DNA of 64,000 nt, from NCBI RefSeq assembly GCF_964204865.1, contig NC_135252.1:9693383-9757382 (forward strand), in the 5' to 3' direction. The notes beneath the pieces were generated by a model that saw nothing but the letters and a program-made list of their open reading frames with translations, ran no database searches and was not told the DNA's origin. The stretch's first letter is position 1. Each line of letters starts with the position of its first letter. This document shows positions 1 through 13,600 of the stretch, piece by piece. The DNA is from Styela clava. Lineage: Eukaryota; Chordata; Ascidiacea; Stolidobranchia; Styelidae. Both the position numbers and the translations under genes were made by a program.

Positions 1-3000
1 CAGGTGTGCAAAGTATGATGTAAAATTTTAACACTTCTGTGTCATAAAACCACAAGTCGAACAAAATGATAAATGTATGAGAGATTAGAATTCATTTTGA
101 GTATACAACAACAAACAATACACGCTACAGCGCCATCTTAACTCAGTGCTATTCATATTATCAACCCACTAGGTGGGGTTACAGATCAATATATTTCAAG
201 CCTTTGAATCCCCCCATGCAGTTGTAGTGTGCACAGACTTATCGTTTACGATCAATTTGAGATTTGCAAATTGATTTTAGATTAAAGCGAAGTTAGGTAA
301 CTTCATCTAGCAGCGACAGCTGTAGCTACTAGTTCCCAACTTTATAATTATACATTTATACATATCATGCTTAACTACCCACTTACAATAAATAACTTAA
401 TTCTCATTGAGTAGTCAGTAGGCCATCTTGAGTGCGTGCATCATTATCTTAAGAAATCTATAAATGTCGAACATGATTTTCTTCGCAATTTTTAGGGTGG
501 GACAAAATAACATTGGAGAATTTTTTTTGTGGATCTTCAAAAATTGTTGTGTCATAATTTGAAAATCAAAATAATCCCTATCTTTATGTATTTTTACTTT
601 ATTTCTTTTAAACTGTATATTTAGAAAAAAAAAATTTAAATCGTGATTGTCTGATGCGTCATAAAATCCTAGTTTTTGCAAAGGTTAAGTTTCAATTTTC
701 AGTACACTATTCTGTTTTAATCTCATTAGCGCTCGTGTATTGCTACAGTTACATCACATTTGTTTTGTTCAATGCCGGTTGTAATCTTAAGGATTTGCTC
801 ATATGTGGGGGATTGAAGACACCTCGGCGTTTCAGTGTTGTATTTTTATCGCATGGTGCCATTTTTCTTCATCGCCCTCGACCTAAAGCGTCTTTTCTTT
901 TTCTACGAATTTGAAAAAGAAGTGAATTGTGAAAGCATATATGAATTTTGATGTATTTGTGTATCTCAACTGTTCAGCTGTATTATAAAATATAAATTCG
1001 ATTACTCTGTAACAATATACCTCGTATGTATTATAAACACTCTTTATGAAAACGACGACAGATATCCGGATAATATAACGCATTTTGAAAACTATTGATC
1101 GCTTATAACATTGATGTCGCGCCAGTCGTTCTATCCGTTTTGGTATACATGTGAACAATAAAATATGTGTTAGCCCAATATTTTAGAGTTTTCGTTCCGC
1201 GTAAAAATGAAACATGCTCTGGATCAACCCAGGGGGAATAATATCTTTTTTAAATCGAGTTTATGCAATCTTTTCCCTAAAAAGGGAGAAATGGAAAGCA
1301 AGTAGAATCTTAGAACCTTTACATGAACTACTAAATTATAAGCAGATGTACCTCATTGTATTGACAGGTGGCATCTCTCTACCATTTGCGCACGCGACAT
1401 AGTAAGTTTACAGCTGGAAGTATCTGGAATTATGGGGAAGCATTGCAGTCAAAAGCTTTTTATTTTTCATATTGACATGTAAGAATTACTAAATAGCCGC
1501 ACTGAATTAACGGAAGGTGATGGCTGGAAATCCAGTTCACAACCAAGGCACATGTTGACCCACGTTCACGTTTGTATTGTGGTCGCCAAAAAAGAGGGAA
1601 AATATATTTCTAAGATAATCTAACAGCTACCTGCGGAACTATTAGGCAAAAAATATGAGCTACGACGCATGTTTGTGAGCGCACGTTCCTGTAGCATGGT
1701 CAAAAACGTGTTTTTCTGCTTTTCTATTGTGACGTCACGGACTCGGAAGATTCGATTCGAGTCCTTGACCTATTGCTCGGATTCGTCGAATCTCTGTAAT
1801 GCCGGACTCGTCCCATTCCTGGTGAATCGTGGAATACAAATGGATATATGTGCACGTGCACTGTACAATTCAGTTCGATCACTACACAGGCGCAACACCC
1901 TAAATATGAATGCGAACCCGATTTGAAACATTTTCAAGTGAATTTTTGCCACAAAAGTTGAAATATTTGGCGCATGTAGTTATTGATTAAAACACATTAT
2001 TTAATGGGTTTGATTCAATCATTAGCAATTGTAGTACATAAGAATCGAAAAAGTCTTCACATGTTTACTATATATATAAATTATTATACCACGCTTGACT
2101 TTTCTTAAATAGTGTTATATATGTCTGAATTTACAATTACAGAATTTAAATAAATATAATAGATTGCACCTACATCGTCCCTTTTTGTGGCTTGGTTCTC
2201 GTAGAGCTGAGCAACCTTTTATTTCTAAAATGCGGGGAATATGTGATGTAACGCCAGGTTTCGGTTGAGAATATTGCGTCGCTATTATATTGACATTATG
2301 TAATTACTGGAACGACAGAATATATGTATGCGTCAATAGGTGTAGCTTAAGCAAGCTCATAAATCGTATGGAAATATCATAAAGCCGCAGGCACGTGAAC
2401 TGTCATTTGTTTTAACATTAATCATTACCAAAACGTATTGGATCACAATACACAAACCATCTCCGGTTGTGTCATTTAATTAAGCAGCGAATTCTAATTT
2501 TGTCTTGTCTGCGATTCAGACATTTTGTTTTATTGAATTCAGTAAATTTTTGTCGATTGTTTATACTCCGTTTACAATTTTATCATTACGTCTAAAAGTT
2601 TAATTGAAAGTAGATCTTAATGATCGGCCTATTCAAGAAAAAGTAAAACTACACGCGCACTCGATATTCTGCATTCCCTTGAAATGTAGATAAGCGCGAT
2701 TCTGATTATGGCGGTCAAACTTTTTTGAAATCACCGAGAAATTAAACAGACATATAAAGCACACAGGAATGTATTTGTCTATTACCCTTAAATTTATATG
2801 AAATTATAAGAAAATATAGTAACAAATAAATCTAACACAAATTGGCGAGCTATATTCAAAGGGTCAAAATTAGGCACATAATAATGTCAGGCACATTGAA
2901 TGCTAAAGTAAGAAAAATGCGAAGTAAGCTAATTGCTCAAGCTCTAAGTTATTTCAAACGTAAACGAGCTTTTCCATCAAATACAATCATAAATAAAAGT

Positions 3001-3078
3001 GCATATTTTATACACGAGAACACACACAGTAATAGAAAGGTTTCAATGTTTCGGTTCCTAATGTCAAGTCAAGTCAAT
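1..3078. other. Intergenic region, no gene seen
   Basis: All open frames here are short and AT-rich, and none has recognisable protein character or flanking splice signals. A stretch around 1730-1925 is rich in GATTCGA/GAGTCC-type words, like the AATCGATTC-rich stretch near 19020-19105, and may be an old repeat. I see nothing else to annotate. Confidence 0.5.
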
Positions 3079-3084
3079 TTTATT
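3079..3084 (-). terminator. Candidate poly(A) signal of the Hox gene
   Basis: The plus strand reads TTTATT, which is AATAAA on the minus strand, about 290 nt downstream of the Hox stop codon. Position and motif fit a polyadenylation signal, but such hexamers are common by chance in AT-rich DNA. Confidence 0.3.
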
Positions 3085-3375
3085 TTTTAACAGCCAATAA
3101 AGCGCAATCATATACTATATTCCTTTAAGTCGCTCGGGTTTTAAATCTGAAGAGTAACAAAATAGCATACTTTCAATTTTGAGGCTTCAAGCGTGACGTT
3201 TTTTCCAGAAAAATAACTTGCGCAAGGGTCCAAGAAACGGAATATTAATTCCCGTTGCTATATTTATACGAACGTTCCCCGTGGTTTCGTCGTTACTGTT
3301 TCTGAGATCGACGTTCTGAGCACCCCTGTTTTACAACACATGAAATTCTAGATAGAATTTTCTTTAAGAGAATGG

Positions 3376-6300
3376 TTAATTGTACATACAGCCTAGCTGC
3401 AATGCTGCTGCTGCAGACGGGTCGCGAGCTACGTGAGCAACCGGATATCCGTGGTGGTGTTGAAACGACGAGAAAAAGTCGACAGCAGCCATCTGAGAAC
3501 TCATGGCAGAATGCCCCGATGAATATGGAGCATGCTGAAATTGAGAAGCGGACGGACCGTGACTGGTCATAGATCCATTGAAATGCGCAGCATGGGCGCC
3601 TATTCCTCCACTGGGAGGATGATGATGGCCTATGATCGCTGGATAATGTGATAATGCAGAAAAATGGGACTGATGAAGCCCGCCTGTATTATGATTATAG
3701 AGATGAGGTGGTGGAGGAATGCTCAGATTATCTCGAACCTTCTCTTCTTTCTTTTCCTTCTTCCATTTCATTCGTCGGTTTTGAAACCAAATCTTTACTT
3801 GTCTATCTGACAAGGATACAGCTTTAGCAACCTCTTGTCTGCGTTCTCGTGATAAGTACTGGTTGTAATGAAATTCTTTCTCGAGTTCTAAAAGCTGGTA
3901 CTTTGTATAGGGGACGCGTTTTTTCCTCCCGTTCGCTGTTAGCCAGCCTTTTGTTGGATCCTCTTCTGGAATAATAAAATGAAAATATTAGACCGGTATA
4001 TTAAATGTAATATTGAATGTCTCATATTTCGGCAGTATATCATAGATATTGTATAAGAAAAATGGCTTACAAAACCTCTTCCTCTGTTCACATTTTATTG
4101 AAACTATGCCGGTATTGAATGATAGATAAACCTCTATGTAAGATTTGATATTTATGCAGAAAATTCAAAAATGGGCGGTGTTATTTTAACTGATGTTTTG
4201 TATACATAAACACCAGTCGTTGAAAACCATATGCAATGGAATAGCAAATAAAACCAACGTCCTAGTTTTGGTAAGTTATTGAAATAGCAGTTGATTTTGC
4301 TAATTGATTTCTAAACATATGTGTAACATGAATGGTGCAAAGCAATTTGCGCGCTACAGTTAGTTTATGATGAAGCATTGCAAGTAGTGGCAGTGGCAGG
4401 CTGTTGTAAAATAATACCGAGTGCTAAAAAGAGATTGAAAGATTTGTCATAAAGCTTGAACCAACAAGGGCACAAAAATTCATAAACAAATCGGAAATCG
4501 CCTTCATACTTTTAAGTCTATTGATTCGAAAAATCCCTTTTAAAATTTGCCGAAATTTATTCCCATTATTTATTATATCGAAGGGTTCAAACCAGAATTA
4601 CGAAACTTAAAAACGCTCTCTTGAGAAAATGAAGAGACATATATTTTGGATTTTTGGAATCTCGTAATATTTTATTGAAATAAAGGATTCGACTAATATT
4701 GCTTCAGACCAGGATTTAATACTTTAAGAACGCGTTTTTCCTTGTAACATTTCCAAATCAAGTTTATTTTTAAATTTTACCACTCGAACTATGTCCTGAC
4801 ATCCTCGATATGTAGATCCGATCACTTACCTTTTAAGAAATAGATTGGAAAATAAATTTGAGTTATTCTCCTGGCGATATTTTTGTTTTTGTTTATTCTT
4901 ACATTAGGTATATTGACCCCTCAGAAGCATTCGACTCTATACTATAACTATATACATGAATTTTAAACTTTGTATTAAGATATAAACATAAAAATGAATA
5001 GTTGAAAACGCGTAACGTTAACGTTCGGCTGCATTCCATTCCATCTCATCAATGTGAATCACGCATTCACGCTTAAATAAGTTTTATAATTTCCGATAAA
5101 AATCGTACTTATAATTTAGTAGCTATAACTGAACTTGAGAATTAGACGGCATGGTTAGTTGAACTCAATAAATCATCACTTTCGGACAGCGTTATTGCTA
5201 TCTATCACATTTCTAAGAAGAACGGTTGTAAGTCAAGTTTAAAATGTTACGACCCGCGTTTAAAATGTCAATGAATGAATTAGAAAACCTCTCTGATTCT
5301 CATTGATAATTTCGTTTCAAAATATTACACCTGCTTTAAAACCACGCGATTCCATTTTCATGAAAAGAAATCCATCTATTTTAGTAGATTGAATACTCCG
5401 AGTAGCTTGATATTCTAGAGCAGGGGTCGGCAACCTTTCGTCGCTCGCGGGCCAAAATTAAGGTTGCAAGTCATTGTCGGGCCGCACATATTTTTAGAAA
5501 GTTGAAAAACCGAACGGATGGTACTTTTTATAATAAAAATCAAGCAGTGATACATCTCTCGAATAGAATATAGATTTATTTTCTCATTGCATCTCATAAA
5601 ATTCCATTTGAATATTTTCAGCGCCATTAAACCCTTTGTACTTAGCATCAACTTTTCTGCGTTTTGTTGCCATTTGCTTAATTGTAATTAAACTATATGC
5701 CCATTAAACGAGTAATTGTGAAATATATAGTTGTTAGGTTATAATATAATTTAGTCTAAAGAATATATTCGTCAAAACGGATGTTTTGTTACTATAATTT
5801 AGTGAAGCGTCGCGGGCCGGATTATAGTTCTCTGCGGACCGGATCCGGCCCGCGGGCCGTAGGTTGCCGACCCCTGTTCTAGAGTGACAAATGGGGACTC
5901 TACCAATAGGCCATGACCGACTGCTGGTGCACAGAAACATTTTCAGGTGGGACGCAAACCTTTTATAGATTGCTGGAAGTAATTTGATTTTTGCCACTAT
6001 AGTTTAAATTTTTTTTGTAGTAGAAATAAATGATGATGCTGGTTTTTGCTACTGAATGGTAAATTTTATCCTAATTATTAAGATAAAAGTGTCTGATTTT
6101 ATGGAAACAATTTCCCTTACATGAGAAAGTTATTGGGCCACATAATATTTTGTGCAACGAAAATGACCACGATGAAAACAAAAGTTGAGAACCACTGTTC
6201 TAGGCCAGCGTTTCCCAAATTTTTTGGCCACGGAACACTTGCGATTTTTATCTCGCCTCGCGGAACATCAAAAAAGGAGAGGGTAAAATAGATAAAGAAA

Positions 6301-7477
6301 ATGGTATAATGTAGCGGTTACCATATGCGCCGCGAAAACTAACAGAATTGTGTTCAACATAACTAAAATATGAATGAATATTTTACATATTGCATTTTGT
6401 ATAAATGTTTTATTGCTTGTTATTTCAAATGCTGTGTACTTTGATCAATAAATTCAAGACTCAAATTGTCTGAATTCGCATGCAGATTAGATATGATTTG
6501 TCTGATAAAAGTCAGACTTGCGCAAATACATAAATTTCTACCCCGAATAAAATAGTGATGACATGCATACCACTTTTATTAAATTTGCATAAAATATTCA
6601 AATTTTGAAGAGTAATTTTCCTTTATTTAAAAAGATAATTTAGATTTTTTACATTACAATATTTAGTCATGGGTTGAATGCAAATGCAATATATAAAATT
6701 CTTCATAAAAAGATAAAAAAATGTATTACCGCCTGTCTTCCGGTCTTCTTTGTCATCGTCTTGATATGGTGTTCCACCGTTCATATCCAGTGATGCAGAT
6801 TTTGTCGGCGATTTGTCCAAGGAAGATGAAACGGAAGATGTTAGATGATGACGATCATATCCAGAGGAATCTGATGTTGGTGATCGCGGAGAAAATAGTT
6901 CTGGATTCAAATATTCCGCTTTGATATGTTGGCCATGGCGATCCGGCTCTCCGGCATTGACGGAGCTATGCGTCATGTGGGGATCTTTTGCGACGTGTTG
7001 TACGTACTGTTGTGGTGGATTTTTTGCTTTCGTTGTAAGACTTGAATAAGAAAAATTTTCATTCGAATCGAAATTATTATTTACATCCAATCGTTGGTTT
7101 GTATTAACACAGTGATAAATCTGGGAGCCGGTGATAGCTGGATCAAGCGATCTTTGGCTGTAACTGTGATAGACAGCGGAGCCGGTGTCTCTATGAGCGT
7201 TAGCTTGTACGTATCCGACGTTGTTACTGTGATTATTGTTGCATTGATATTCTGATGGTGATACTGAGTTAGGTCGTATTATATCACCTCTTGATGAAGT
7301 TGTACTAGAAAGTGGTCCCGATGCTGCACCATGGTTTGAATGTAATGGGTTACTATGACCGCAATCTCCACCTAACAATTCCTTGCTTTCTCCAGATTCT
7401 GTTCCATCAGGAATAGCGTACGGTGCATGTGACACATCCGCACGATACGGCTCTCCTGGCATTTTTACTAAATTCAT
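3376..7477 (-). CDS. Posterior-class Hox homeodomain transcription factor (two exons)
   Basis: Sequence-specific DNA-binding nuclear protein for axial patterning. Exon 1 is 7477-6730 and exon 2 is 3965-3376. The donor GGCG|GTAATA and acceptor TTCCAG|AAGAGG join in phase 1 and give about 445 residues. Residues 1-249 are Ser/Asn/His-rich and low in complexity. W257 in the sequence [11 protein letters not shown] matches the PBX-contact tryptophan of Hox9/10 proteins. The homeodomain is residues 262-321: arm [10 protein letters not shown], helix 3 with the invariant KIWFQNRR, Q50 and N51. The C-terminal tail is His/Ala/Pro-rich. The arm and W motif are posterior-type (Hox9-13), but the domain ends MKWKKEKK, as in anterior/central Hox proteins, so I do not assign a paralogue number; a tunicate Hox10, 12 or 13 is possible. 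A TAG lies in frame directly before the ATG, and the TCTAG there could also be a splice acceptor, so a further 5' exon or trans-spliced leader cannot be excluded. The intron holds a hAT element. Confidence 0.9.
5421..5876. mobile_element. Non-autonomous hAT element (456 bp) in the Hox intron
   Basis: The ends are CAGGGGTCGGCAACCT and its inverted match AGGTTGCCGACCCCTG. Both sides carry the perfect 8-bp duplication TTCTAGAG (5413-5420 and 5877-5884). An 8-bp target duplication with CAGG...CCTG ends is the hAT signature. No transposase frame is present. A diverged copy lies at about 20222-20455 in the opposite orientation. Confidence 0.9.
6180..6310. mobile_element. Ends of two further hAT-like relics
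   Basis: GTTGAGAACCACTG, ending near 6199, is a typical right hAT terminus. It is followed 8 bp later by CAGCGTTTCCCAAA, a typical left terminus. I could not find the matching opposite ends, so both copies are probably decayed or rearranged. Confidence 0.45.
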
Positions 7478-7636
7478 CTAGAAAATTCGATCTAAAAATT
7501 TCAAATGTAAAAATTTATTTTTATATATCGTACGGTGCATGTGACACATCCGCACGATACGGCTCTCCTGGCATTTTTACTAAATTCATCTAGAAAATTT
7601 GATCTAAAAATTTCAAATGTAAAAATTTATTTTTAT
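7417..7636. repeat. Tandem duplication (112-bp period) across the Hox start codon
   Basis: The unit beginning at 7417 recurs at 7529. The copies are almost identical over about 108 bp; I see one substitution (TCGATC versus TTGATC) and a short difference at the junction. The unit carries the first 20 codons of the Hox reading frame plus the DNA just upstream, so the 5' copy contains a second, truncated version of the gene's N-terminus. Confidence 0.95.
7521..7589 (-). other. Upstream ORF created by duplication of the Hox N-terminus
   Basis: The upstream copy of the 112-bp unit keeps the ATG and the same first 20 codons as the Hox protein, then reads Asp-Ile-stop. It is a 22-codon ORF that ends about 43 nt before the Hox ATG. 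If the transcript starts upstream of both copies, ribosomes would meet this ORF first. If transcription or trans-splicing starts between the copies, it is irrelevant. Whether it is transcribed is unknown. Confidence 0.55.
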
Positions 7637-7639
7637 CCA

Positions 7640-10600
7640 TTCTCGTCCGCATCCTGCCTCGTTAACACGCTATTATGAGGTGCTATCGAAGAAAATGTTG
7701 CGCCAACTGCCACCTTAATGGTTAACTCATAAATATGTAGTCACATAAATCAAAAATATACAAAAAAAGTTTTATTAATACGTGATCTCGAATATATATT
7801 TTAATTGACGAGTCGCAATTCAGTAACAGATATATTTTATATATTTTATGAAGCGAAGAAATTTAATTTTTTCGGGTGATGAACTTCTTAATCATCATCA
7901 GAAAATTTAAAAAAATGAACACATTTTTATAATTTTTCCCCTTTTGTTTTCAAGTGCGTTCGTGCTCCCACGCGACCGTATTTGAGGTGTTGTAAAATAT
8001 TTACGACTCAATGGACGTAAAAGTCAAACGCTCGTATATAAATTTGTGTTCAGCCCTCCAGGGTCAATATCCATCATTTCATTCTTCTCCCAGTGTATCT
8101 TTGTCTCACGTAGCAGTGTCGCCATTTAGCTCTCGTAAATATTTGGAAGGCATCCAACAATCAGCGATGAGATTTTTCAGCTGATTTATGGGATTTGCGA
8201 TGTCGTAAAATTATGACGGCCGTCCTAGCTTCAAAATGATTCACAGGCATAAAATTTTTGGAAGCGCCGATCTCGCAAAATCAAAAATATACGTTGATTT
8301 ACGCCACTTACAAGCCGCTGTTAATTATTGTAAAATATCAAACTTTTTATGCCGCCTTGAGGCCTCAATCGAAAATAAGAAATTAGTAAGACCTGCCGAT
8401 CTGCCATTTTCAAGATATATAGGTCAATTGTCAGTTTCTCCACGAGGTGGAAAATTGAGAACAACGATCCGAATTTCATGTTCCATTTCAAATTTTTGCT
8501 AATACTCTGTACATCTCTTCAAACAACCTAACTTGAAACGTCTCTGTTTTTCTCTGAAAAGTTTCCGTGATAATGAACTTAGTTTGGGCATGTGTGACGA
8601 TGTTTGAGCATGTGCTTCAGTTAGAACTCTTCCTGGAATATTTTTCGTCGTAACAACTATTCGAAATTAATGATATCAATAAATTTTTATGAAATAGTTT
8701 TTGGATCTAGTCGTGAATTCATATCACTTCATTAAATTGATTACTATAGAACAAGTATTGTCGCTAGAAATCTTCAATGCAAGATGTTTCGCTTATCCTC
8801 CAGACAACAGTTAGCCGTACAGTCATTTTTTCATAAAACTTTCGGCTTTTCAAAAAACCTCTCACTCCAACGAATTCTCAGCATCATACGCAAGCAAACC
8901 TCTTTTAGTATTTGGGAACGAGTGCGATTAATAAAAATAGGATAACAAATTGCTTATATTTCAAACTAGATCGTATCGTCCAAGGTACAAACCACTTTCA
9001 ACATCTGGACAATATCCTCATTTGTAATGACACAAGCGCCTGTCCATCGGCTTACATGGACATTATGACGTTACTTTCGGGGTTTGGTTGGTCTGGGACA
9101 ACATTTTGCTCAGCTACAGTTTCATTACTTTTATGGGGGCAATAATCATTTAATGCGGAAATAACTATGAGCTATTTTGTATTATTAATACCTATTCTTA
9201 ACGTTGTCTAAACATTAGTGTCGTAAATATTATTTTCTATGGTTATAAAATTGGTCGCGAATTTAATGCATTCATAAAAGATTTTATTCGATGAATAATA
9301 AATTATTTTTTCCAAAAAGCAAAAACCCCCTTATGTATTCATTGCGCAAATTTTTAACAGGCCTATTTATACATAGATATTGATTCGAAAATTCTTGATA
9401 ATGAAATTTTTGCTTGCACAAATTTGCATCCAAAATTCAGTTTTGAATTGGTTTCATTTTCATTGTTGTAACCATGAGTTACGTCACTTCGGGCAGTCGA
9501 TTTTCGACGTTTGCTCATCAGTGATTAATAGTAATAACCAACAATAATATATGTTGTAAGTTTTATGGGTCGACATCGCCTTTTTAACGAGTTTGACAAT
9601 AAATTATGGTATTACGGAATAAGACTACATCTTTTGTATGCTTTGGGGTGAAATTATATCATTGGCTACAAAATTTTAAACAGAAACGAAATATATTTTC
9701 ATACTAATCAAATTGTTACGACAAAAAATCTAATAGAGGTATATCATACTAATTTAAAACGACATAAATGAATTCATGAAAAAGCCATCATTAAAACACG
9801 TTTGTAGGGCGCTTTATTTGCGAATTATTATTTCGATGTCGAAAAAGGGCAACTTCTACAATAAACTAATTCATACCTGCAGTCTTTCATCAAATTGTTG
9901 AATTTTGAATTTAAAACCCAATCGGTAGGTTGATCATAATCAGATATTCAGAGTTAATGATTTTGTAAATATAAGTCAAAATATTATGATTTATGACTCG
10001 TCTGAAACAATGCCTCGTGTGATGTCGTTTGCCGCGCCGTGGGTTGCGCTAAATCTTTCATCATATGATTATCGCATTCAGAAGAGAGGTCCGCCATTTT
10101 GTCACCCAATGGTCAGGAGAACAATTAACTGGGCAGGTTGGAATCGAAGTGAGCTCATGTAACACAAAAGAACAGTTAGATAGACGGCATTATTCCACTT
10201 CCAAAGATAATTTTTGAAACATGCAAGTATTGGCTGATTTGATCTATTATGCATTAACATTTTTTTGATTTTATAAAAGCATATTTTGCATTATTATATT
10301 GCAATATTAATTTAGGCTTATATTTAGACAATATTACATAATTTCATTTTGTTAAACTATTTCTTAGTGCAAAATGATCGTGCACAATTTATTTATGATA
10401 AAACAGTAAAAAAAAATGTTGAGATAGACACGTACTATGAGGGCTTACTTAGGCAAAATACTTATAAAAAGCTATTTTTTCCTATTTCATAATCCAAAGC
10501 AAAGAATTAGTAGCCAAATCGGCGCTACTTCTTCCTATTGCCTGTTTTATATTTTGAAAAATGGTTGAATCACATAGGAACACAAAAAAGTCCCGCAGAC

Positions 10601-13600
10601 TGTCTCTGATAAATAAATACAAACTGATGGACTTTGTATGACGTCATACCCCATGTTTTCGCACAGATTTGCTGCTATATCGAAATTTAATGCGCTAAAA
10701 ATAAAAGTTTTAAAAGGTATACGGAACGTTTTCTTAAACTCATACATCATCAATTTAGAATCTACGCAAAACTCAGGACTTTCTGACTTTAGTAAATGAA
10801 TCTCGACGAAGAATTAATTTAGCTATTCAATCTACAAATGTGGCGTCAACAAAATCAGTTCTGAAACAAATACCAAGATATCAACTATTGTAAATAAGCA
10901 TAGACTTGGACAACAATCAAAGCCGATCGTAGTTTGGTTATTGGTTAAAAAAAAGTCCGATTTTGTGCTGCAATGGCATTTCGTAACATCCCCGCTGCCT
11001 GCAGCTGATTCAGCTAATTAACTAATTACTGATTTAGCATCAACTATTAAAACATCAGAAAATTGATGTATCAATTGAAAAAAATAATAATTTTGCGTTT
11101 TTAAGTTACAATAACGTATATTTTACATGTTTGTTGTTCTGCTATTAATAAAACTGACATATTTTATACCTACAAACGACTACGAGTATATCTGTATATT
11201 GAATGCTTCCTACGCTTCTTTAATCCGTGACTAACGAAAAATGTTTTCAACTTCAGAGTCTATAAAAATATTCTAATCAGCTAAAAATTTGAATGTCAAC
11301 TTTTCGCACACGGTACATTGAATTGAATTTGACCCAAGTACAATTCGACCAACTTAAATCTATATCGAACTTGAATTTTCACTAGATTTTAATCTTCATG
11401 TAAAACGACTGTCTGTTCAATAAACAGTTTAAATCGATATAAAAGCTTTCTTGTGGTTATAAACATGTATAATGAAAACCTTTAATTTATAAAAATTTAA
11501 AATGTTGAAACTTTTTCGATAGAAAGTTGCGGTGTAGTCTGCAGTTTAGCACCTAAATTAGGAATACTAAAACTGTAACGCAAGCGATAGATAGTACTAA
11601 CGAAAGCGCGTACTACTAAACTTTTTAGCATCAACGCAAAATTCCCCTTTCTTCACAAATATGACATATTCGAGTCCTCCCTAATTACTGATTCAGCTGT
11701 TTCGCTACAAAATGGCCTCGCTTGCGAATATGAAGCAAAATTTGCTAGACTAGCCATTATATAAACTATGGAGAGTTTTAATTTCAATATTTTCATACTA
11801 AATATAAATGATCAAACTAGTTTCCAAGTTTGTTACAGTTCTGTAGCAAAATATCTAGTTCACTCTATGAGTTCGGCAACTAATATGAAGCTCGTTATGC
11901 CTGTACAAAAGCCTCGACCTCATCATTCCAATGTTGTAGTCATAAAGTAATAATAGAACGGCAGTAAAGCCAGCATCTGAACGTTCCGTCCATCCAAATT
12001 TATCACTATCGAAAAGAGTAGAAATCCCCATTTAGTGCACCAGTGACATTTATTACCCAGACAAGCTGCGCTAAATCTGCTGACGACAATTAAACGAGAA
12101 AAGTCATGCTCATGGCATCGTTTCCATCTATTCGTTGTATCGCGGAAACCTACATGGAGATATAAAAATTCCTACCACAGTTTATGATTCACTTGAAGCA
12201 TTTAGGGCTCAATTATAGATATAAATTCTTGAGCGCGTAACATTAGATCCCTTACGATTATTTCAATTACTATACAGCATACCAAATAAAACTAAAAAAT
12301 ATACGGTACAATTTCTTGCCACGGAACAGTTGTAACATTGGATCATTGCCTCAATATTCGCCTATATAAAAATTTGGCATTTGATTCAGAATATGAGAAG
12401 GATACGCGAAGTGGTATATCTGCTTTCATTTTGGCTGCATCTATATGTCCCTCGATAAAAAAAACTACTAAATTAGTTAATTAACACAACTACCGTTTCG
12501 CCACAACTTTTATCAAGTTCACTAACCATGCGTCTCTTCACAGCCGTCTAACTAGTGTACACAATAAGCAAATTATGACGCAAAGCCAAATATAACGCGA
12601 GAAATATTGTTCTCCCCTCTACGGCGCCCACATCAATGGGGAAGCGTGCCAACAACATATCCTCTTCAATTTAACTATTTGTTTTGCTGATAAAATGGCA
12701 ATAACAGAGTTAGAGAAATGAGCAATTACGGTTTTTACGTTGTTCAAGAAATGTCAGTGGCCACTGGATTTATACCTCTTCATTAGAGTACTAAGCAAAT
12801 ATCATACGCGCAATGGTATTATTTCCGACATGTATATTGTTTCATCATACCCGTTACAGAGTCTGATCAAAGCGATACCGCCCGATATAATTTCGATCTT
12901 GCCACATTCTGACGTTTGGAAGCGCCGTACGTATCACTACTCCCTTGTTAGTTGATCAACTGTTTGCGCGTTTTATACCAACACGTAGGATCAGGCAATA
13001 AGGTAAATGAAATCACAGTGTGAGGCGCCTTCGGTTCAATTTCACTGGTTGCTCGGTAATACCATATCCACGTTTAATTCTTATATAACAAGCGAATTAA
13101 AATCAAATATATAACCATATAATTTACATTTGGCGCCTGTACGGTATTTCACTGACGAAAGCAATTTTTTAAGTCAATTTATTATTCTCATGCGTCTAAT
13201 CAAGAACGGAATGAACCCTTTTAATGCAATCACGCCTCGAACTGGTCATGTTATAAACTGATCCCACTAATAAATGTGGACATAAATTCCATCTGGAAAT
13301 TAACTTAAGTTGCGCGCTTCGGTACTTAGTTTTTTTTTCAAGTCTTTGTCCTGAAAGCAGTTCAATTTTGACGACTTTCGGTTTTGTCTTCCACGAGGTA
13401 GAACACAATCGTCTCGTGTTCCCGAGAAAAAGATAATGCTGGTAACGATGTTTACAAAGGCTTAACAGAAAACGATTGTTTTATAATTTCAATTCCACTA
13501 TAGATAAAGATTTGGGAGTCACGCAAAAACCACACATTTCCCACGAATTATCATTCTGCAATTCAGAGGCGACATAACTTGAATACTTCTCTTGGAATAC

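Noticed and set aside
8236..8502. 88-codon plus-strand ORF
   Set aside because: No splice-flanked structure and no recognisable motif; it sits in the gene-poor stretch.
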